Shown piece after piece: positions 22,310-30,488 of a stretch of DNA of 64,000 bases. The position numbers were made by a program, and so were the translations under genes. The stretch is from Streptomyces sp. NBC_01476 (GTDB lineage Bacteria > Actinomycetota > Actinomycetes > Streptomycetales > Streptomycetaceae): the NCBI RefSeq assembly GCF_036227265.1, contig NZ_CP109446.1, forward strand, positions 2,617,501 to 2,681,500. Reading direction: 5' to 3'. Position 1 is the first letter of the stretch. Each line of letters opens with the position of its first letter. Under the pieces are notes generated by a model. It was not told the origin of the DNA, ran no database searches, and was given only the letters and a program-made list of their open reading frames with translations.

Positions 22310-22403
22310 CCCCGTAGCGGGCGCCGCCCTTCCCCCGCGGGGCGGGGGCCGGTGTGCCCCGTAGCGGGCGGTGACCTTCCCCCGCGGGGCGGGGGACACC
22401 GTG
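22310..22403. repeat. 47-bp direct tandem repeat, two copies
   Basis: Units begin CCCCGTAGCGGGCG at 22310 and 22357, and a third truncated start (CCCCGAAGGGGCG) follows at 22404. Each contains CTTCCCCCGCGGGGCGGGGG. It lies in the 558-bp gene-free gap between tig and clpP1. Confidence 0.7.
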
Positions 22404-22565
22404 CCCCGAAGGGGCGCGGGGAACGGCGCGAGCAACCCACCACCGGCCGGTGGCCCGGACACGACAGCGACTGCCCCTTCGGGCCGGTGACGACGTTCAG
22501 CCCGTCGACGGCTGGTCGCGCAGTTCCTCCCCCAGACTTCGTCCGGGGGTACCCCCAGCGCCCCT
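22404..22565. repeat. Inverted copies of the dispersed repeat, one interrupted
   Basis: 22404-22453 holds an inverted copy of the 6128-type element (GGGGCGCGGGGAAC then ACCGGCCGGTGG). A direct copy begins at 22510 (GGCTGGTCGCGCAGTTCC), but 30 bp (22528-22557, near-palindromic, CCCCCAG to TACCCCCA) interrupt it before GCGCCCC resumes at 22558. The pair could form a large hairpin between tig and clpP1. Confidence 0.7.
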
Positions 22566-22650
22566 GTAAGGCACCGTCGGACGCAACCATGCCGCGCGGC
22601 GGCAGCCGCACAGGTGGCGCAGCCGCGGCCACGCGGCAGGGAGCCCGGGG

Positions 22651-24057
22651 TCAGGCCTTCTCGGTGGCCTCGGGCTCGCCGTCAGCGACCGCGTCAGCCG
22701 CCGCAGGCTCCACGGTCTCGCCGCCCGAGGCGTCCTCGTCCTCGTCCTCGTCCGCGAGGTCGACGACCTCGCCATTCGTGTCGGTGACCTTCGCCGCCTC
22801 GACCACCACGGCCAGCGCCTTGCCGCGGGCGACCTCGCCGACCAGGATCGGCACCTGGCCGCCCTCGACCACGGCCTGGGCGAACTGGTCCGGGGTCATG
22901 CCCGACGTGGCGGCGCGCCGCATGAGGTGCTCGGTGAGCTCCTCCTGGTTGACCGAGAGCTTCTCCTTGTTGACGAGCTCGTCAAGGATGAACTGGGTCT
23001 TGATGCCCTTGACCGCCTGCTGCTCCAGGTCCGCGTCGTACTCCTCGCGGGTCTTGCCCTCGGCCTCCAGGTAGGAGTCCCAGGTGAGGCCCATCTGCGG
23101 GAACTGGTGGTGCTCCAGGTTGTGCACCCGGGTGCCGATCTCGTCCTGCAGCAGCTTCTCCGGGATCGGGACCTCGATCAGCTCGATGAGCGCGTCGAGC
23201 ACCTTCTCCTGGGCCTGCGTGGCCTGGTCGTAGGACTTCATCCGCTCCAGGCGGGTGCGACTGTCCTCGCGGAGCTCCTCAAGCGTGTCGAACTCCGACG
23301 CCAGCTGGGCAAACTCGTCATCCAAGGCGGGCAGTTCGCGCTCCTGGACGTCGGTGACGTCGACCTTGACGGTGGCCTGCTGGCCTTCGGCGGTGCCGCC
23401 CTTCAGCTCGGAGGTGAAGGTGGCGGAGCCGCCCTTCTCCAGGCCGATCACGGCTTCGTCGATCCCGTCGAGGAGCTGGCCGGAGCCGATGGTGTAGCTG
23501 ACGCCGCTGGCGACACCGTCGTCCAGCACCTTGCCGTCGACGCTCGCTTCGAGGTCGACCACCACGACGTCGCCGTCGGCGGCGGGGCGCTCGACCGGGG
23601 TGGTCGAGGCGAAGCGGTCACGCAGCTGCTCCAGCGACTTCTCGACGTCCTCGTCCGAGACCTCGACCGCGTCCACGACGACCTCGATACCGGAGAAGTC
23701 CGGGATCTCGATGGTGGGACGGATGTCGACCTCGGCGGTGAACTTGAGCTCGTCGCCGTCGTTGAACTCGGTGATGTCGACGTCGGGCTGGCCGAGAACG
23801 TTCAGCTCACCCTCGTTGACCGCATCCGTGTAGAACTTGGGCAGCGCGTCGTTGATGGCCTCTTCGAGGACCGCGCCACGGCCGAACCGCTGGTCGATGA
23901 CGCGCGCAGGGATCTTGCCCTTGCGGAAGCCCGGCACCGTGACCTGTTCGTTGATCTTCTTGTACGCCGCGTCGAGGCTGGGCTTGAGCTCCTCGAAGGG
24001 CACCTCGACAGTGAGTCGAACCCGGGTCGGGTTCAGAGTCTCGACGGCGCTCTTCAC
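22651..24057 (-). CDS. tig: Trigger factor (ribosome-associated chaperone, PPIase)
   Basis: 468 residues from GTG 24057 with AAGGAG 9 bases upstream. The N-terminal ribosome-binding domain carries the signature GFRKGKIP (residues ~43-50). A central FKBP-type prolyl isomerase domain ([35 protein letters not shown]) and a C-terminal helical chaperone domain follow. The last ~60 residues are very acidic ([15 protein letters not shown]), typical of actinobacterial Tig. It binds nascent chains at the ribosome exit. It lies upstream of the clpP operon but is separated from it by 558 bp of repeats and the clpP1 promoter. Confidence 0.96.
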   Translation of the reverse strand: MKSAVETLNPTRVRLTVEVPFEELKPSLDAAYKKINEQVTVPGFRKGKIPARVIDQRFGRGAVLEEAINDALPKFYTDAVNEGELNVLGQPDVDITEFNDGDELKFTAEVDIRPTIEIPDFSGIEVVVDAVEVSDEDVEKSLEQLRDRFASTTPVERPAADGDVVVVDLEASVDGKVLDDGVASGVSYTIGSGQLLDGIDEAVIGLEKGGSATFTSELKGGTAEGQQATVKVDVTDVQERELPALDDEFAQLASEFDTLEELREDSRTRLERMKSYDQATQAQEKVLDALIELIEVPIPEKLLQDEIGTRVHNLEHHQFPQMGLTWDSYLEAEGKTREEYDADLEQQAVKGIKTQFILDELVNKEKLSVNQEELTEHLMRRAATSGMTPDQFAQAVVEGGQVPILVGEVARGKALAVVVEAAKVTDTNGEVVDLADEDEDEDASGGETVEPAAADAVADGEPEATEKA

Positions 24058-24245
24058 GGTTGGGTCTCCTTGGGGGCTTTACGTTGGTTGGGGCGATTCG
24101 CTTGTGCGCGGGAAGTGCGCGCGTCCGGTCGCCAGCGGCCCATCCTACCGGTACCACAAACCTCCCGGAGGGGGTCGTACCGCAGCCTCCCTGGGCCGGG
24201 CCGTACGGGCGGACATGCCGCCGGGCCCGCCGCGGAACTGACTGG

Positions 24246-24319
24246 TCGGGGTGGCCGGATTCGAACCGACGGCCTTCCGCTCCCAAAGCGGACGCGCTAC
24301 CAAGCTGCGCCACACCCCG
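24246..24319 (-). tRNA. tRNA-Pro (anticodon TGG)
   Basis: 74 nt on the minus strand with a full cloverleaf: acceptor CGGGGTG pairing CACCCCG, D-arm GGCGCAGCTTGGTAGCGC, anticodon stem TCCGC/GCGGA with loop TTTGGGA (anticodon TGG), and T-arm with GGTTCGAATCC. The discriminator base is A. CCA is not encoded. Confidence 0.95.
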
Positions 24320-24428
24320 CTGGTGCGACACGTAGAGTACATGCCTCCGTACCCCTGGGCAGCCGGTATTCACCCGCAGCCGCGCCGGTTCGACCGGCTA
24401 CTATGCGGTGTGCCAGAATCATGGCGCT

Positions 24429-24502
24429 GCGGGCGTAGCTCAATGGTAGAGCCCTAGTCTTCCAAACTAGCTACGCGGGTTCGATTCCCGTCGCCCGCTC
24501 CA
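24429..24502 (+). tRNA. tRNA-Gly (anticodon TCC)
   Basis: 74 nt including encoded CCA: acceptor GCGGGCG pairing CGCCCGC, D-arm AGCTCAATGGTAGAGC, anticodon stem CTAGT/ACTAG with loop CTTCCAA (anticodon TCC), and T-arm GGTTCGATTCC. It is divergent from tRNA-Pro and followed by a terminator hairpin. Confidence 0.96.
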
Positions 24503-24505
24503 GTT

Positions 24506-24524
24506 CCGCACGGTGTCCGTGCGG
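24506..24524 (+). terminator. Hairpin after tRNA-Gly
   Basis: A perfect 8-bp stem CCGCACGG/CCGTGCGG with a TGT loop starts 4 bp after the tRNA 3' end; it is a compact terminator or 3' processing signal. Confidence 0.65.
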
Positions 24525-24530
24525 CATGCG

Positions 24531-24562
24531 TAGGACATCCGTAGGACATCCGTACGACCTCC
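24531..24562. repeat. 11-bp tandem repeat
   Basis: TAGGACATCCG occurs at 24531-24541 and 24542-24552, followed by a degenerate third copy (TACGACCTCC) to 24562, immediately after the tRNA-Gly terminator. Confidence 0.6.
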
Positions 24563-24603
24563 ACGGCCCAGGCCCCGGGATCACCTTCCGTGGCCCGGGC
24601 CGT
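24563..24603. terminator. Hairpin between tRNA-Gly and the convergent regulator gene
   Basis: ACGGCCCAGGCC (24563-24574) pairs with GGCCCGGGCCGT (24592-24603), 11 of 12 positions, loop 17. It lies about 50 bp past the stop of the minus-strand AsnC-family gene and could terminate transcription from either side. Confidence 0.5.
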
Positions 24604-24651
24604 CGCTGCGTCCGGGCCCGGGCGGCCGGCGGCGGGGGCCCGAGCACGTTG

Positions 24652-25104
24652 TCAGTCGACGGGGATGCCCTGGGGGGACTTGATGCGCTTCATGATCATC
24701 TGGGAGTTGACGTCGGTGACGCCCGGGAGGGCGATGAGCTTCTCGGTCCAGAAACGCTCGTAGGCGTCGGAGTCGGCCACCGCGATGCGCAGCAGGCTGC
24801 CGGGGGCGCCGTAGAGGCGGTAGGCCTCGACCACGTCGGGGATGGACTGCAGGCGCTCCTCGAAGGCCGCGACCGAGGAGCGGTCCCGGCGGACCTCGAC
24901 GGAGGCGAAGACCTCGAAGCCGCGGGCGACGGCGGCCGGATCGACCACCGCGCGGTAGGTCTGGATCACCCCGTCGTCCTCCAGCTGGCGCACCCGCCGC
25001 AGGCACGGGGACGGGGTGAGACCGACGCGCTGGGCCAGCTCCTGGTTGCTCAGCCGGCCGTCTGCCTGGAGTTCGCGCAAGATACTTCTGTCGATGGCGT
25101 CCAT
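24652..25104 (-). CDS. AsnC/Lrp-family transcriptional regulator
   Basis: 150 residues from ATG 25104. The N-terminal winged helix-turn-helix is typical of the family (MDAIDRSILRELQADGRLSN, then QELAQRVGLTPSPCLRRVRQLEDDGVI), followed by the ligand-binding RAM/AsnC domain (FEVFASVEVRRDR, YGAPGSLLRIAVAD, LPGVTDVNSQMIMKRIK). These octameric proteins sense amino acids. It is divergent from an asparaginase gene with 124 bp between them that hold a strong inverted repeat, so asparagine or aspartate control of the neighbour and of itself is likely (inference). Confidence 0.92.
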   Translation of the reverse strand: MDAIDRSILRELQADGRLSNQELAQRVGLTPSPCLRRVRQLEDDGVIQTYRAVVDPAAVARGFEVFASVEVRRDRSSVAAFEERLQSIPDVVEAYRLYGAPGSLLRIAVADSDAYERFWTEKLIALPGVTDVNSQMIMKRIKSPQGIPVD

Positions 25105-25150
25105 GACAGCATCTTCTAGCACTCTATGGCGCGATGGTGGTGGATATTCG

Positions 25151-25183
25151 CAATCATATGGCAGGTCTACGCGCATATCATTG
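25151..25183. promoter_or_regulatory. Imperfect inverted repeat, candidate operator of the AsnC-family regulator
   Basis: CAATCATATG (25151-25160) and CATATCATTG (25174-25183) are inverted repeats with one mismatch, 13 bp apart. The site is strikingly AT-rich for this genome and lies midway between the divergent regulator (start 25104) and asparaginase (start 25229). Spacing of ~23 bp between half-site centres (two helical turns) fits Lrp/AsnC dimers binding one DNA face. Confidence 0.55.
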
Positions 25184-25228
25184 TGTCGGCGGGGACTGCC
25201 CACCATCACCCTTGGAGGCGAAGGCATC

Positions 25229-26281
25229 GTGCGACACGTCGTGGTCATCAGCACCGGAGGCACCATTGCCAGCCGGTGGCAGGGCGACGGGTACGCGGCC
25301 GAGGCCGCGGGGCAGGAGGTGCTCGCCGCCGGCGCGGTGCCCGAGGGCGTGGACGTCACCGTGGTGGACCTCTTCACGGTGAACAGCTCCCGGCTCACCA
25401 CCGACCACCAGCTGCGGCTGCTCCACGCGGTGCACGACGCGCTCGCCGACCCCGCCGTGGACGGTGTGGTGGTCACCCACGGCACCGACACCCTGGAGGA
25501 GTCCGCGTTCTTCCTCGACCTCTTCCACGGCGACCGGCGCCCGGTGGTCTTCACCGGCGCCCAGAAGCCGCTGGACGCCGAGGACGGCGACGCGGCGGGG
25601 AATCTCTACGACGCGCTGCTGACCGCGGCGACCGGCCGGGACATCGGCGCGGTGATCGTCTTCGCCGGCCAGGTCTTCGCGGCCCGCGGCACCGTGAAGA
25701 AGCACACAGTGGACGCGCGCGCCTTCGGCGACCCGGACGGACTCCCGCTGGGCCGGGTCGAGTTCGGGCGGGTCACCTGGGGGCGCCGCCGGCCGCGCGC
25801 CGAGGCGCTGCCGCTGCCCGCGCCCGGGACGCCGGCTCCCCGGGTGGACATTCTGATGCACCACAGCGACGGTGACGCCGTCCTGCTGGAGGCCGCGCTG
25901 AACGCGGGCGCCCGCGGGCTGGTCGTGGTCGGCACCGGCGCGGGCAACGCCAACCCGCAGGTGGCCGAGGCGGTCGCCAAGGCGACCGCCGACGGCGTGC
26001 TGGTCGCGGTCAGCACCCGGGTGGCCGCGGGCGCGGTCGCCCCGCTCTACACCGGCGGCGGTGCGGTGGACCTGGTGGCCGGCGGCGCACTGCTGGCGGG
26101 CACCCTGGGCGCCGGGCAGACCCGGATCGCGGTTCTGGCCGCCCTGCTCACCGGCGGACACCCGGGGGCCGGACGGACGCCCGGACGGACGCCCAGAGAG
26201 ACACTGCGCCGCATCCTGGAGACGAACTCCCAGGCGCTGCCCGCGTCAGAGCTTTATCTGGTTGATGGTGTCGGCAAGTGA
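25229..26281 (+). CDS. Asparaginase / glutaminase family protein
   Basis: 350 residues from GTG 25229 with GGAGG 10 bases upstream. Catalytic threonine motif 1 is TGGTIAS near residue 10, and motif 2 is THGTDTLEESAFF (~88-100) with the second Thr and Asp; a conserved lysine lies in GAQKPLDAEDGDA. It hydrolyses L-asparagine to aspartate and ammonia. No signal peptide is seen, so this is a cytoplasmic, type I-like enzyme. It is divergent from the AsnC-family regulator. Its last 36 bp overlap the convergent small membrane-protein gene. Confidence 0.92.
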   Translation: MRHVVVISTGGTIASRWQGDGYAAEAAGQEVLAAGAVPEGVDVTVVDLFTVNSSRLTTDHQLRLLHAVHDALADPAVDGVVVTHGTDTLEESAFFLDLFHGDRRPVVFTGAQKPLDAEDGDAAGNLYDALLTAATGRDIGAVIVFAGQVFAARGTVKKHTVDARAFGDPDGLPLGRVEFGRVTWGRRRPRAEALPLPAPGTPAPRVDILMHHSDGDAVLLEAALNAGARGLVVVGTGAGNANPQVAEAVAKATADGVLVAVSTRVAAGAVAPLYTGGGAVDLVAGGALLAGTLGAGQTRIAVLAALLTGGHPGAGRTPGRTPRETLRRILETNSQALPASELYLVDGVGK

Positions 26282-26440
26282 CGTCAGGAACCGGTTGACG
26301 GACGGCGCCATGTTGGTGGAGGCGATGAAGAATCCGAAGAGGGCCGCCACGATGGCCGGTCCGACCTTGATGGACTTGCTCCGGATCATCACAACCAGCA
26401 CGATCGCCAGCAGCAGCACCGCGGACAGGGAGATAACCAC
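26246..26440 (-). CDS. Small single-helix membrane protein conserved in streptomycetes
   Basis: 64 residues from GTG 26440, with AGAGGAAG 9 bases upstream. A strong membrane helix at residues 2-18 (ISLSAVLLLAIVLVVMI) is followed by a short basic stretch (RSKSIKVG), a second semi-hydrophobic helix (PAIVAALFGFFIAST), and an amphipathic end (NRFLTSLADTINQIKL). From memory, small proteins of this pattern are common in Streptomyces and carry no assigned function. The 3' end overlaps the asparaginase 3' end by 36 bp on the opposite strand, so mutual antisense effects are possible. Confidence 0.7.
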   Translation of the reverse strand: MVISLSAVLLLAIVLVVMIRSKSIKVGPAIVAALFGFFIASTNMAPSVNRFLTSLADTINQIKL

Positions 26441-26601
26441 AGCGGATCACTTCCTCTTTCGGTAATTCCTCGCCGGACGTGCCGGACGTGCCGGTCCGGG
26501 GAACCGTGCCGCATCTGCTGCCCCCCGCCTCGCCCGTTCCCATGGTGCCATCAGCCACCGACATCCAAGACCTGTCTGGCTCATAGTCCCATTCCCTGGG
26601 G

Positions 26602-27744
26602 CTAGTCCCGGCACACCACGAGCAACGCCCTGTCGTCGTTGACGTCTTTGGCGACCGCTTCGATCAACCGCCAGGCGGAGCCGCGGAATCCGGTCGCCAC
26701 ATAGCGGTCGGCCTCGCCGATCAGCCGGTCCACGCCCTCGGTGATGTCCCGGTCGGCGGCCTCCACCAGGCCGTCGGTGAACAGCAGAAGAACATCGCCG
26801 GCCCGCAACGTCCCCTTCACGCCGTGGAATTCGGCGCCGGCGTAGACGCCGAGCAGCGGGCCCTCGGCGGCCTTCTCCTCCCAGCGGCCGGTACCCGCGT
26901 GGAGCTGGACCCCGGGCAGGTGTCCCGCGGAGAGCAGTTCGTAGTCGCCGCTCTCCAGGTCGAGTACCAGATGGACCGACGTGGCGAATCCTTCCTCCCA
27001 GTTCTGCCGCAGCAGGTAGCCGTTGGCGGCGGTGAGGAAGGCGTGCGGCGGCAGCGAGCCGAGCAGGCCGCCGAACGCGCCGGACAGCAGCAGGGAGCGG
27101 GAGGCGGCGTCCATGCCCTTGCCGGAGACGTCGGTGAGCACCGCCTCCAGGATCCGGCCGCCCGAACTGCGGGTGGCCACCACGAAGTCACCGGAGAAGG
27201 ACTGGCCGCCGGCCGGCCGCAGCGCCATCTCGGCGTGCCAGCCGCCGGGCAGCCGCGGGAGCCTGCTCTGCACCCGGATGCGCTCGCGCAGGTCGAAGAG
27301 CATGGTGTGGCCGCGCCGCCAGGGCACCCCGACGCGGGCTCTGAACTGGGCGATGATCAGCCCGGCCAGCGCCACCGCGGTGACCACCAGCACGGTGCCC
27401 GGGGTGACCCGGGCCGGGCCTTCCCGGTACGGGCCGAGCACCGCGGACTCGACGACGAGGGCCAGTGCGGAGGCGGCGTAGAGCAGCAGCAGGCTGGAGG
27501 GGCGCAGCAGCAGGCCGCCGGTGAGGATCGGCAGCACCAGGGCGCTGGGCGGGCACCACACCGGGGTGCAGACGGTGGCGTACGCGAGCAGCGGGATGGC
27601 GAGCGCGAGCACGGCCAGGCCCGCCCAGTCCGAGGCGTCGCCCCGGAAGTAGTCCACCGCGGACTTGCGCACCGCGAGCCGGGCCCGGTGCAGGCCTCTG
27701 CTCCACCGGAACCGCAGATCTTCCTTTGCCGAACGCTTTGCCAT
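26602..27744 (-). CDS. Membrane-anchored SpoIIE-type PP2C serine phosphatase
   Basis: 380 residues. An N-terminal integral-membrane half has about four to five helices (LAVLALAIPLLAYATV, LLLLYAASALALVVESAVL, VLVVTAVALAGLII; ~40-135). The C-terminal SpoIIE/PP2C domain shows metal-binding motifs SGDFVVA, LTDVSGKGMDAA and LLLFTDGLVEAAD. Family members dephosphorylate anti-anti-sigma factors in partner-switching modules that control sigma factors. No kinase or anti-anti-sigma partner is encoded nearby. The sensed signal is probably at the membrane. Confidence 0.9.
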   Translation of the reverse strand: MAKRSAKEDLRFRWSRGLHRARLAVRKSAVDYFRGDASDWAGLAVLALAIPLLAYATVCTPVWCPPSALVLPILTGGLLLRPSSLLLLYAASALALVVESAVLGPYREGPARVTPGTVLVVTAVALAGLIIAQFRARVGVPWRRGHTMLFDLRERIRVQSRLPRLPGGWHAEMALRPAGGQSFSGDFVVATRSSGGRILEAVLTDVSGKGMDAASRSLLLSGAFGGLLGSLPPHAFLTAANGYLLRQNWEEGFATSVHLVLDLESGDYELLSAGHLPGVQLHAGTGRWEEKAAEGPLLGVYAGAEFHGVKGTLRAGDVLLLFTDGLVEAADRDITEGVDRLIGEADRYVATGFRGSAWRLIEAVAKDVNDDRALLVVCRD

Positions 27745-27873
27745 GTTGCGGCGACCCTACCGACCGGCGGGCCCGCCGTGCAGGGCGGGTGACCTGTGAG
27801 ATGAGCCGCGAAGTGCGAAAAGGGGTACGGAAATACGTTCGCCGCCGGGGGGCGCGACTGGTAGGCAGAGGGG

Positions 27874-29103
27874 ATGACTTTCGACCTGCGGGTACTGGCA
27901 CCGGAGCAGTGGGACACCTTGTACGACCGGCTGGAGCGTGCCTTCGGCGGCCCGGCGGACGCGCCGGAGAACCGCGCGCAGTGGCGCAAGGTCACCGAGT
28001 ACGACCGGACGCTGGCCGTCTGGGACGGCGCGGAGATGATCGGCACCGCGGGCGCCTTCTCGTTCCGGATGACGGTGCCCGGCGGTGCCCTGCTGCCGAT
28101 GCCCGGGGTGACGATGGTCAGTGTCGCGGCCACCCACCGCAGGCGCGGGGTGCTCACCTCGCTCATGCGCCGGCAGCTGGACGACTTCCGGGAGCGGGGA
28201 GAGGCGCTGGCCGCGCTGACCGCCTCGGAGCCGGCGATCTACGGCCGCTTCGGCTACGGGATGGCGACCAGGCAGCTGCACGGGGTCATCGACACCACCC
28301 GCACCACCTTCGCCCGGCCCGCCGGAGTGGAGAACGTACGGTTCCGGTTCGTCTCCCCCGCCGGGGGACTTGACGCCTGTGAGGCGGTGTACGCGCGGCT
28401 TGTGCCGCGCCGGGCCGGGATGCTCGCCCGGCAGCCCGGCTGGGAGAGGCGCGCGACGCTGGATCCGCCGGGCGAACGGGACGGTGCGGGGCCGCTGCTG
28501 TGCGTGCTGGCCGAAGTGGACGGTGAGGTACGGGGGTACACGCGGTATGCGACGACCGCCGAGTGGGGCATGTCCGGCGCGGACGAGACGGTCAGGCTGC
28601 GGGATGTGGAAGCACTCGATCCGGTGACCTACGCGGCGTTGTGGGGCTTCCTCGGCTCGATCGACCTCACCTCGCGGATCCGCTTCCTGAGCCGGCCCTG
28701 CGACGATCCGCTGCAGCACCTGGCCTCCGACATCCGCCGCTGCAACCTCGGTTACCGCGACGGTCTGCATCTGCGGCTGGTGGATGTCGGCGCGGCGCTG
28801 GCGCAGCGTACGTACACCACCCCGGTCGACGTGGTGTTCGCGGTCGAGGACGCCTTCTGCCCCTGGAACAGCGGGAATTGGCGGCTGACCGGCGACGCGA
28901 AGGGAGCGGTCTGCGAGCGGACCGGGGACTCGGCCGAACTCGCGCTGGACGTGCGCGAGTTGGGCACCGCTTATCTGGGCGGGTTCACGCTGTCCGGGCT
29001 CGCCGGGGCGGGGCTGGTGCGGGAGCTGCGGCCGGGCGCGCTCGCCGAGGCGTCGGCGGCCTTCCGCGGCGGGAGCGAGCCGTGGCTGCCGCACGGCTTC
29101 TGA
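27874..29103 (+). CDS. Eis-like GNAT N-acetyltransferase
   Basis: 409 residues from ATG 27874, AGAGGGG upstream. The N-terminal GNAT domain has the acetyl-CoA loop VSVAATHRRRGVLTSLM and then the Eis-type region SEPAIYGRFGYGMAT. A second GNAT-like lobe and a C-terminal sterol-carrier-like domain (DVVFAVEDAFCPWNSGNW) complete the three-domain Eis architecture. The terminal carboxylate (HGF) is important in this family as catalytic base. Eis proteins acetylate amines on aminoglycosides or peptides; the native substrate here is unknown. It converges on the DNA glycosylase gene 19 bp away. Confidence 0.88.
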   Translation: MTFDLRVLAPEQWDTLYDRLERAFGGPADAPENRAQWRKVTEYDRTLAVWDGAEMIGTAGAFSFRMTVPGGALLPMPGVTMVSVAATHRRRGVLTSLMRRQLDDFRERGEALAALTASEPAIYGRFGYGMATRQLHGVIDTTRTTFARPAGVENVRFRFVSPAGGLDACEAVYARLVPRRAGMLARQPGWERRATLDPPGERDGAGPLLCVLAEVDGEVRGYTRYATTAEWGMSGADETVRLRDVEALDPVTYAALWGFLGSIDLTSRIRFLSRPCDDPLQHLASDIRRCNLGYRDGLHLRLVDVGAALAQRTYTTPVDVVFAVEDAFCPWNSGNWRLTGDAKGAVCERTGDSAELALDVRELGTAYLGGFTLSGLAGAGLVRELRPGALAEASAAFRGGSEPWLPHGF

Positions 29104-29122
29104 CCGGCGCCGGACGGTGGGG

Positions 29123-29938
29123 TCAGCCGCGCGCGGGCTGGCAGGCGGGGCACCAGAAGAGGTTTCGCGCCGCGAGGGGTTCGGTGCGCACCTCGGTGCC
29201 GCAGACCAGGCACGGCAGGGCGGCCCGGCGGTAGACGTACACCTCGCCGCCGTGGTCGTCCCTGCGCGGTGGCCGGCCCATCGCCTCGGGCTCGTGCTCG
29301 GGCCGCACGGTGTCGATCCGGTTGGTGCGCACGCCCTCGCGCATCAAGGCCACCAGGTCGGCCCATATCGCGTCCCACACCGGGCGGGGCAGGTCGCGGC
29401 CGGGCAGGTACGGGTCCACGCCCTGCCGGAAGAGCACCTCGGCGCGGTACACGTTGCCCACCCCGGCGATGATCTTCTGGTCCATCAGCAGGGCGGCGGT
29501 CGGCAGCCGGGAGCGCGAGATCCGGGCCCAGACCCGGTCCGGGTCGTCGTCCGGGCGCAGCGGGTCGGGGCCCAGGCGGGCGTGAATGGCCTGTTTCTCC
29601 GGTCCTGTGAGGAGTTCGCAGGCGGCCGGGCCGCGCAGATTGAGCATGTGCTCGCCGCGGCTGCCGCCGGCGATCCGCAGCCGGACCGTGCCGGGCGTCC
29701 CGCGCTCGTCGAAGGCGACCTTCCCGATCAGGCCGAGGTGGATGTGCACCCAGCCAAGGTCGCCGAAGCCGAGGAAGAGGTGCTTGCCGTGCGCGTCCAC
29801 CGCGTCCAGCACGGCGCCGTCCAGCAGCGCCGCGCTGTCGGAGAACTTGCCCTGCGGGCTGCTGACCCGCACGTCCCAGCCGGCGAACCGCTCCCGGCAG
29901 TCCTGCGCGAGCCGGTGGATCGTGTGGCCCTCGGGCAT
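29123..29938 (-). CDS. Fpg/Nei-family DNA glycosylase (Nei2 type)
   Basis: 271 residues beginning MPEGHT, so the catalytic N-terminal proline and Glu3 are in place after Met removal. Helix-two-turn-helix region: KIIAGVGNVYRAEVLFRQG. The C-terminal zinc finger has four cysteines (CLVC ... CPAC, spacing 2-16-2). It removes oxidised pyrimidines or formamidopyrimidines and nicks the abasic site. It starts 8 bp from the end of rpiB, likely one transcript (rpiB then this gene). Confidence 0.92.
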   Translation of the reverse strand: MPEGHTIHRLAQDCRERFAGWDVRVSSPQGKFSDSAALLDGAVLDAVDAHGKHLFLGFGDLGWVHIHLGLIGKVAFDERGTPGTVRLRIAGGSRGEHMLNLRGPAACELLTGPEKQAIHARLGPDPLRPDDDPDRVWARISRSRLPTAALLMDQKIIAGVGNVYRAEVLFRQGVDPYLPGRDLPRPVWDAIWADLVALMREGVRTNRIDTVRPEHEPEAMGRPPRRDDHGGEVYVYRRAALPCLVCGTEVRTEPLAARNLFWCPACQPARG

Positions 29939-29946
29939 GTCAGGCG

Positions 29947-30435
29947 TCAGTCCTGCGCCGGCCGGCCGGCCGGGAGCGGGGGCAGCTCGCCGGTGGCCTC
30001 GTACGCGGCGAGCATGTCGATACGGCGCTGGTGGCGCTCCTCGTGCGAGTAGGGGGTGGTGACGAAGATCTCGACGAACTTCACCACGTCCTCCTGCGAG
30101 TGCATCCGGGCGCCGATGCTCAGCACATTGGCGTCGTTGTGCTCCCGGGCCAGGGTGGCGGTCTGCTCGCTCCAGGCGAGCGCGGCGCGGACGCCGGTGA
30201 CCTTGTTGGCGGCGATCTGCTCGCCGTTGCCGGACCCGCCGATCACGATGCCGAGGCTGCCGGGGTCCTCGACCGTGCGGGTCGCCGCGCGCAGGCAGTA
30301 CGGCGGGTAGTCGTCACCCGCGTCGTAGAGGTGCGGCCCGCAGTCCACGGGGGTGTGGCCGTTGGCGGTGAGCCACTCCACGAGGTGGTTCTTGACTTCG
30401 AAGCCGGCGTGGTCGGAACCGAGGTAGACGCGCAT
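29947..30435 (-). CDS. rpiB: Ribose-5-phosphate isomerase B
   Basis: 162 residues from ATG 30435. RpiB signatures: YLGSDHAGFEVK at the start, GGSGNGEQIAANKV, and HNDANVLSIGARM. The base position holds Glu72 (GNGE), the actinobacterial form, rather than the Cys of E. coli RpiB. It interconverts ribulose- and ribose-5-phosphate in the pentose phosphate pathway. The only weak point is a poor ribosome site. It is followed after 8 bp by the glycosylase gene. Confidence 0.95.
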   Translation of the reverse strand: MRVYLGSDHAGFEVKNHLVEWLTANGHTPVDCGPHLYDAGDDYPPYCLRAATRTVEDPGSLGIVIGGSGNGEQIAANKVTGVRAALAWSEQTATLAREHNDANVLSIGARMHSQEDVVKFVEIFVTTPYSHEERHQRRIDMLAAYEATGELPPLPAGRPAQD

Positions 30436-30488
30436 GGGTCGATTTTGGCACGGGCGCCGCCGTACCGGCGGCAGCGGCCCCGGGGACC

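Noticed and set aside
22310..22565. Repeats near 22.3-22.6 kb as a CRISPR array
   Set aside because: Only two direct units with no unique spacers and no cas genes; they are tandem and inverted intergenic repeats.
24246..24502. tRNA genes as an attachment site for an integrated element
   Set aside because: No integrase, excisionase or repeated tRNA 3' end was seen on either side; flanks are ordinary chromosomal genes.
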